From Prevotella sp. UBA2456 (GTDB lineage Bacteria > Bacteroidota > Bacteroidia > Bacteroidales > Bacteroidaceae): a DNA stretch of 64,000 nucleotides. The translations under genes were made by a program, and so were the position numbers. The notes under the pieces are model-generated. The model worked only from the letters and a program-made list of their open reading frames with translations, had not been told where the DNA came from and made no database searches. Within the stretch, counting starts at the first letter, position 1. Every line of letters starts with the position of its first letter. Location of the stretch: NCBI GenBank assembly GCA_002342415.1, contig DDPY01000025.1:5415-69414 (forward strand), given 5' to 3'. Shown in pieces: positions 59,252 through 64,000 of this stretch.

Positions 59252-59784
59252 TAATCTCGTTAAAACAGCCCAACACTCCCCCCAATCGTCAGCAAGTCCT
59301 TTGTATAAAGGTACTCCGACGGGGTGGGTGTTGGCCAAACACTCCCCCCAACACTACACCAAACACTCCCCCCACGCACTCCCCCAAAAAAGAGTCAGTT
59401 GGTCTCTGGGTGATATGAATGTGTCCCTTCTCTCTCTGCTTCACTATTAAGAAACAGTCAGTTATGTAAAAAACACAACAATCTTATCGACTCTCGAAAA
59501 ACTGCTTAACCTGCGCGATTTATTTCCCAGCCTTGGGAATTTTTACGCTCTCACCAGGCCGTAATTTTTTCATAGTATCGTAGTATAAAAACCCCTTTGA
59601 TGCATAGATGGGAGAGATGTGAAATATCTGTACAAACGGGGAGTGCTGGGGGGAGTGTTTGGTGTAGTGTTGGGGGAGTGTTGGGGGAGTGTTTGACCAA
59701 CACCCACCTCGTCGGAGTGCCTTTGTACAAAGGAATTGCTGACGATTGGGGGGAGTGTTGGCCTGTTTTAACGAGATTATTTGT
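59252..59784. repeat. Large inverted repeat element
   Basis: The left arm (about 59252-59395) and right arm (about 59637-59784) are near-identical in inverted orientation, apart from an extra 13-15 bp in the right arm. They enclose about 240 bp. Each arm holds tandem ACACTCCCC-type units, a CCTTTGTACAAAGG-like palindrome and TAACGAGATT near its outer edge. The core contains a small hairpin TTCCCA/TGGGAA followed by T5 (about 59524-59545). Homology extends outward to CAACGAGCCGTAAT, interrupted on the right by the hairpin at 59785-59817. No gene is evident. It may be a non-autonomous mobile element or a duplicated repeat. Confidence 0.75.
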
Positions 59785-59817
59785 CGTTGGCAACGAGAAG
59801 TAATCTCATTGCCAACG
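59785..59817. repeat. 14-bp hairpin at the edge of the inverted repeat
   Basis: CGTTGGCAACGAGA (59785-59798) pairs with TCTCATTGCCAACG (59804-59817) with one mismatch around AGTAA. It appears as an insertion relative to the left side of the large repeat. Confidence 0.6.
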
Positions 59818-59916
59818 GCATTACGGCTCGTTGGAAGCTTTTGGATTGGAAATTGCAAAAAGCCGAATGTTTAAAGCATGATTTCTGCCTGTTGGTGCAG
59901 AAAGATGGTGCCAAAA

Positions 59917-59948
59917 TTTGCATGATTCGAAAATTTTGTGTAAGTTTG
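59917..59948 (+). promoter_or_regulatory. Promoter of the wecB-cbiB operon, near-leaderless
   Basis: TTTG (59917-59920), 20-bp spacer, TAAGTTTG (59941-59948). The ATG is at 59954, only 5 bp after the box, so the transcript should have a leader of two or so bases. No cobalamin riboswitch can fit between them. Confidence 0.75.
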
Positions 59949-59953
59949 CAGGC

Positions 59954-61015
59954 ATGGAAGAGAAAGTTTGCATATTCACGGGTGCCCGTCCCAACTTTGT
60001 GAAGGTGGCGCCCATCATTCGGGCTATCCAGCAGACTGAGGGTATCAGTTATCAGTTGGTCTATGCCGGACCTGCCGACGACCCTACGCTTGAGCCGTCT
60101 TTGTTCAGCGACTTGCAGATGCCTCGCCCCGATGCCTTCTTGGGTGTCGAAAGTGATAACCTTAATGAGCTCACGGGGCGTGTGATGTCTGAGTTTGAGC
60201 GCTATCTCGACCAGCATCCCACGGATACCGTTGTCGTTGTCGACGATTTAGCCTCCACGATGGCGGCTGCTATCGTCACCAAGAAGCGGGGCCTGCGTCT
60301 GGCGCATCTGGTGGCTGGCACCCGTTCGTTTGATATCCGTATGCCTAAGGAAATCAACCGTCTGGTTATCGATGGACTCAGCGACCTGCTATTTACGGCA
60401 GGCATAGGTTCCAGCAGCATCGCTACGCGAGGAGGGGCTGATCAGCAACGCATTCACATGGTGGGCAATATCCTCATCGACTCCCTGCGCTATCATCGTA
60501 GCCGTTGGCAGCGACCCGCCTGCCTCGATGGTATTGACGACGGGCGCTACTTGGTATTTACCCTCAACCGCAAGGCTTTGCTTGCTGACGAGGCCAATCT
60601 GCAACGCATGCTGCATACCATTACCAGTCAGACTGCTGGAATCCCGATTGTTGCACCGCTGCGTGGTCAGGCATACCAAATGGTACAGTCGTTGCAGTTG
60701 CCCGTCACCCTTGTTCCCCCCTTGTCTTATCTTGAGTTTGGCTATCTTACCGCTCATGCCTTGGGTGTCATCACCGACTCGGGCAATGTGGCCGAGGAAG
60801 CCACCTTCAACCATGTGCCCTGCATTACGCTCAACAGTTATACTGAACATCAGGAGACGGTCAAGGTAGGCACTAATGTACTCGTGGGCGAGGACGACGA
60901 GCGGTTGCGCCAGTCGCTGGCAGACATGGTAGCCGGACGCTGGAAGCAAGGAGAACTGCCCGACCGCTGGGATGGTCGCACGGCTGAGCGTATCGTACAA
61001 ACACTAATGGCATGA
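59954..61015 (+). CDS. UDP-N-acetylglucosamine 2-epimerase-like protein
   Basis: 353 residues from the ATG at 59954, set by the promoter just upstream. WecB-family segments: FTGARPNFVKVAPIIRAI at the N-terminus, LAHLVAGTRSFDIRMPKEINRLVID (classical enzymes have AGLRTG...PEEINR), and DSGNVAEEATFNHVPCITLNSYTEHQETVKVGTNVLVG. WecB makes UDP-ManNAc for surface glycans. Here it is translationally coupled (ATGA) to cbiB and followed by B12-uptake-like genes, an unusual context, and the AGTRSF motif is diverged, so a different substrate is possible. Confidence 0.8.
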   Translation: MEEKVCIFTGARPNFVKVAPIIRAIQQTEGISYQLVYAGPADDPTLEPSLFSDLQMPRPDAFLGVESDNLNELTGRVMSEFERYLDQHPTDTVVVVDDLASTMAAAIVTKKRGLRLAHLVAGTRSFDIRMPKEINRLVIDGLSDLLFTAGIGSSSIATRGGADQQRIHMVGNILIDSLRYHRSRWQRPACLDGIDDGRYLVFTLNRKALLADEANLQRMLHTITSQTAGIPIVAPLRGQAYQMVQSLQLPVTLVPPLSYLEFGYLTAHALGVITDSGNVAEEATFNHVPCITLNSYTEHQETVKVGTNVLVGEDDERLRQSLADMVAGRWKQGELPDRWDGRTAERIVQTLMA

Positions 61016-61959
61016 AGGCAATACTCATACTCTTGGCAGGCTGGCTGCTCGACTGGCGACTGGGTGACCCCTCGTGGCTGCCCCATCCCGTAGTGGCCTT
61101 TGGTAAGGTGATAGCATGCATGGAACGCTGGCTTAACCGCGGGCGTCTGCGTCGTCTCAAGGGTGCCGTGACTGCCCTTCTGCTTATTGCGGCCGTCTAT
61201 GTAGGGTTCTACTTTCTCATGCAGTGGCTCTATGGCATCAATGTCTTTCTGGGTATGGGCGTGGGGGCTGTCTGCGTGTTCTATTGTCTGGCAGGCACGA
61301 CACTTATTCGTGAAGTTCGCGACGTGTTCCATGCTGTCGACCGGTCGTTGGAGGAGGGCAGGGCACAGGTGGCACGCATCGTAGGCCGCGACACATCGTC
61401 GCTCAGTGCGCAGGAGGTGCGTCAGGCCGCCCTCGAAACTCTGGCAGAGAATCTCAACGATGGGGTGGTGGCACCGCTCTTCTGGTATCTGCTCTTAGGC
61501 GTACCAGGCATGATGGCCTATAAGATGGTCAACACCCTCGACTCGATGATTGGCTACCGCACCGAGCGTTATCATGACTTCGGCTGTTGGGCGGCACGTA
61601 TCGACGATGTTGCCAACTATCTGCCTGCCCGCATCACGGCTTTGCTCATGCTGCTGGTGACGTGGCGTTTGGACCGCTTGTCGTTTGTCACCTGGTATGG
61701 GCGCGGGCAGGACAGCCCCAATAGCGGCTATCCTGAGGCGGCCCTGGCGGGTATACTCGACTGTCGTTTCGGTGGCCCGCACTATTACTTTGGCCAGTAT
61801 TTCGACAAGGCCTACATCGGCACCAATGACCGTCCGCTGGTCACTGCCGATGTGCATCGTGCCATTGCTATTAACCGGCGCGTAGAGGTGTCGTGGGTGC
61901 TACTCATAGTACTCGTGCGCTTTACGCTATTCCTATTTCATTTTCCCATTTTATTCTAA
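61012..61959 (+). CDS. cbiB: Adenosylcobinamide-phosphate synthase
   Basis: 315 residues, an integral membrane protein with about five helices. LLAGWLLDWRLGDPSWLPHPVVAFGK is the CbiB/CobD N-terminus, and ETLAENLNDGVVAPLFWYLLLGVPGMMAYKMVNTLDSMIGY is the family core. It attaches (R)-1-aminopropan-2-ol phosphate to adenosylcobyric acid in cobalamin assembly. It overlaps the epimerase gene by 4 bp and lies 4 bp before a binding lipoprotein gene. Other cobalamin genes are probably further downstream. Confidence 0.93.
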   Translation: MKAILILLAGWLLDWRLGDPSWLPHPVVAFGKVIACMERWLNRGRLRRLKGAVTALLLIAAVYVGFYFLMQWLYGINVFLGMGVGAVCVFYCLAGTTLIREVRDVFHAVDRSLEEGRAQVARIVGRDTSSLSAQEVRQAALETLAENLNDGVVAPLFWYLLLGVPGMMAYKMVNTLDSMIGYRTERYHDFGCWAARIDDVANYLPARITALLMLLVTWRLDRLSFVTWYGRGQDSPNSGYPEAALAGILDCRFGGPHYYFGQYFDKAYIGTNDRPLVTADVHRAIAINRRVEVSWVLLIVLVRFTLFLFHFPILF

Positions 61960-61963
61960 GCTT

Positions 61964-63082
61964 ATGAACAGAAACCCCTTCTTCGCTTTGTTCGTCATCG
62001 TTGCTATAGTGCTTGTCGGCTGTGGCCAGCGCCAGACTCCGGTCAGCGACGACGACACCCCAGTCGACACTACCTCTGCCTTCGTGGAGGTCAAGTATGC
62101 CAAAGGCTTCGACGTACGCGACTCTGCCGACGTGCGCCTGGTTACCATCGGCCGTACCGACCGCTTTGCCTTGGTGCGCAGTGCCGACACCAAGGTGCCG
62201 CCAGTGTATACCAAGGTGGTGGTGCCTATCCGCTCGACTGTCGTGATGACGTCGCTGCAGCTGTCAAACTTCACCGTCCTCGATGCGCACGACGTCATCA
62301 AGGGCATTACCGGTACGAAGAACCTCTTCAACGAGGACATGCTGAAGCGTGTCAAGGAGGGCAGCTGTGTAAAGATAGGCATGGAGGGCAATGTAGACCC
62401 CGAGCTGGTGCTGGCAGCAGCGCCCGATGTCATTTTCATCTCGCCTTCGAAGCGTGGCGGCTATGAGGCCATTCGCGAGACGGGCATTACGCTGGTGCCT
62501 CACCTGGGCTATCAGGAGCTTGACCCTCTGGGTCAGGCTGAATGGATCAAGCTGGTAGGCCTCTTCGTAGGCAAGGAGCGTAAGGCCAACGAGCTGTTCA
62601 GCGGTATTGAGCAGCGCTACAACGACCTCAAGGAACGGCTCGAAGGTATCGACGACCGTCCCACTGTGTTCAGTGGCGAGATGCACTACGGCTCTTGGCA
62701 TGCCGTAGGCGGCAAGAACTACTTGGCTCAGATTTTTGAGGATGCGGGAGCCGACTACGTCATTCACGACGAGGAGACTGCGGGCGAGAACGTTGAGTTC
62801 GAACAGATGTACGCCATGGCTGCCGATGCTGACTACTGGCGCATCCTGAACTCCTATCCGGGCCAGTTCTCGTATGAGGCGCTGAAGGCCTCGGAGCCGC
62901 GCAACGAGCTTTTCCGTGCCTTCCGCGAGCGCAAGGTGATATACTGTAACATGAAGTCGACGCCTTACTACGAGCTTGTGCCTGTCATGCCTGACGTGCT
63001 GCTGAAGGATCTCGTGGCCATCTTTCATCCCGACATGGTGGAGAAGGACTACCAGCCTACGTTCTACCGACTGCTGCCATGA
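61964..63082 (+). CDS. ABC transporter substrate-binding lipoprotein (BtuF/FecB type)
   Basis: 372 residues. A lipoprotein signal ends VLVGC with Cys20. The mature part is a class III binding protein: VVVPIRSTVVMTSLQLSNFTVLDAHDVIKGITG and PELVLAAAPDVIFISPSKRGG are typical of cobalamin, haem or siderophore binders. Coupling to cbiB and to a FecCD permease (ATGA overlap) suggests a corrinoid ligand, by context rather than by residues. Confidence 0.85.
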   Translation: MNRNPFFALFVIVAIVLVGCGQRQTPVSDDDTPVDTTSAFVEVKYAKGFDVRDSADVRLVTIGRTDRFALVRSADTKVPPVYTKVVVPIRSTVVMTSLQLSNFTVLDAHDVIKGITGTKNLFNEDMLKRVKEGSCVKIGMEGNVDPELVLAAAPDVIFISPSKRGGYEAIRETGITLVPHLGYQELDPLGQAEWIKLVGLFVGKERKANELFSGIEQRYNDLKERLEGIDDRPTVFSGEMHYGSWHAVGGKNYLAQIFEDAGADYVIHDEETAGENVEFEQMYAMAADADYWRILNSYPGQFSYEALKASEPRNELFRAFRERKVIYCNMKSTPYYELVPVMPDVLLKDLVAIFHPDMVEKDYQPTFYRLLP

Positions 63083-64000
63083 GACGTTTCCTTGTGCTGT
63101 TGCTCGTTCTCGTGACGGCTGTCATGGTGCTGACGGTGGTCAACCTGCTTATCGGCACGGTCAGCATACCGGTGTCGGAGGTGTGCAGCATCCTTGTCGG
63201 ACGTGGCAGCCGGTCGGAGATATGGTCTAACATTATATTGAGTTCGCGCCTGCCGCAGGTGCTGACGGCCATTGTGGCCGGTGCCGGGCTGGCCGTCAGC
63301 GGACTGCAGATGCAGACGGTGTTCCGTAATCCGCTGGCGGGGCCCTCGGTGCTGGGCATCAGTAACGGGTCGGCTCTGGGTGTGGCCTTCGTGGTGCTGC
63401 TGTCGGGGCAGCTGGGCGGGGTGGCCCTGTCGCGCCTGGGTTATCTGGGCGATGTGGCCATCTCGGTGGCGGCCATCGTAGGTGCGATGGCCGTGCTGCT
63501 GTTGATAGTATGGGTGTCGCAGCGTGTCAGGGGCAATGTCACGCTGCTCATCATCGGTGTTATGATAGGCTATCTGGCCACGGCCATTATCGGTGTGCTG
63601 AAGTTCCTGTCGCCCGAGGAGGACGTCAAGGCCTTTGTTGTATGGGGTCTGGGGTCGTTCTCGCGCGTCAGCGGCGACCAGATGGTGCTCTTCGTGGTGC
63701 TGATGTCGGTGCTGTTGCCGCTGAGCATGTTGTTTGTGAAACCTATGAATATGTTGCTGCTGGGCGATCGTTATGCTGCCAACCTTGGGCTTCCGGTGCA
63801 GCGTGCGCGCATGCTTATCATAGTGTGCTCAGGTGTGCTGGTGGCCATCGTGACTGCTTACTGCGGCCCCATCATGTTCATAGGCCTGGCGGTGCCTCAT
63901 CTGGCTCGGGCCGTCTGCCGCAGCAGCGACCACCGTAAGCTGATGCCTGCCACGGCATTGTGCGGTGCGTTGCTGGCCCTGGTGTGCAACTTCATAGCGC
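63079..64000 (+). CDS. FecCD-family ABC permease (3' end outside window)
   Basis: 307 codons are visible from the ATG at 63079, which overlaps the binding-protein stop by 4 bp; the gene runs past the window. About eight membrane helices are seen. GLAVSGLQMQTVFRNPLAGPSVLGISNGSALG and GLAVPHLARAV (near residue 275) are hallmark FecCD/BtuC segments. It should pair with the preceding lipoprotein and an ATPase beyond the edge to import a corrinoid or iron complex. Confidence 0.9.
   Translation, partial: MRRFLVLLLVLVTAVMVLTVVNLLIGTVSIPVSEVCSILVGRGSRSEIWSNIILSSRLPQVLTAIVAGAGLAVSGLQMQTVFRNPLAGPSVLGISNGSALGVAFVVLLSGQLGGVALSRLGYLGDVAISVAAIVGAMAVLLLIVWVSQRVRGNVTLLIIGVMIGYLATAIIGVLKFLSPEEDVKAFVVWGLGSFSRVSGDQMVLFVVLMSVLLPLSMLFVKPMNMLLLGDRYAANLGLPVQRARMLIIVCSGVLVAIVTAYCGPIMFIGLAVPHLARAVCRSSDHRKLMPATALCGALLALVCNFIA

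Noticed and set aside
59080..59450. Pro/Thr-rich frames in the left arm, and similar minus-strand frames in 59520-59858
   Set aside because: They are translations of the ACACTCCCC repeats in the inverted-repeat element; the two arms give the same peptide only because the DNA is duplicated.
59785..61011. Cobalamin riboswitch upstream of the epimerase-cbiB operon
   Set aside because: The promoter ends 5 bp before the start codon, leaving no leader, and I see no B12-box-like sequence near cbiB.

Overview
The window reads as one chromosomal segment of a Bacteroidales bacterium, most likely from the Prevotellaceae. The signs are the Bacteroidota-type promoters (TTTG about 19-20 bp upstream of TAnnTTTG) in front of most transcription units, the lack of clear Shine-Dalgarno sequences, and marker families such as GldE, DUF4421, DUF3078, the NUDIX-type arabinose regulator AraR and the cluster of ara genes it sits in. 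Genes are densely packed in short, often translationally coupled operons (ATGA overlaps).

Layout. 1-9.4 kb: SGNH hydrolase, galE, nspC, a DUF4421 protein, a four-tRNA cluster (Gly-Leu-Leu-Gly), ssb-gldE, a C11 (clostripain) lipoprotein peptidase and a GH25 muramidase. 9.4-16.4 kb (minus strand): an NhaC antiporter with a small coupled gene, altronate dehydratase uxaA with its LacI-type regulator, tex, and a 59-residue membrane protein. 16.5-30.3 kb: DUF3078 and DUF1573 proteins, an ATP-grasp-like protein coupled to a GH43 glycosidase, uxaC, glmS, carAB and a receiver-histidine kinase protein. 30.4-34 kb: SPFH/NfeD membrane proteins with a membrane-anchored putative regulator, then trpS. 34.1-38.4 kb: an unusual three-gene sensory operon of an NMT1/THI5-like periplasmic binding protein and two paralogous Cache-HAMP sensors, one of which has lost the phospho-acceptor histidine and the kinase domain. 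38.4-48.7 kb (minus): L-arabinose catabolism and uptake (araB, araA, araD, araR, SSS symporter) joined to galactose genes (two aldose 1-epimerases, galK). 48.8-53.6 kb (minus): folC, dnaJ, grpE and an ABC-F ATPase with one dead ATP site. 53.8-58.9 kb (minus): a visibly AT-richer restriction-modification island. 59.25-59.78 kb: a large inverted repeat. 59.9-64 kb: a WecB-like epimerase coupled to cbiB, followed by a BtuF/FecB-like lipoprotein and a FecCD permease that runs off the end.

The most striking locus is the restriction-modification island. It encodes an EcoRI-family endonuclease in which every catalytic and GAATTC-contacting residue I know sits at the same residue number as in EcoRI. 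It carries two unrelated methyltransferase types, each associated elsewhere with GAATTC (M.EcoRI-type and M.RsrI-type), plus a third DpnA-like methyltransferase with an extra C-terminal domain and a T5orf172/DUF4357 GIY-YIG protein.

A second theme is repetitive DNA. Heptamer tandem repeats (AGTAAAT, AGTGAAG, AGTTGAG and AGGTGAG types) recur in 5' leaders, in terminator-like hairpins and in frame inside nspC. Palindromes spaced by two helical turns (GAGTTAACTC every 22 bp, CCAAGTTGG-type every 21 bp) recur in intergenic regions. Several promoters lie so close to the start codon that the transcripts should be leaderless or nearly so.
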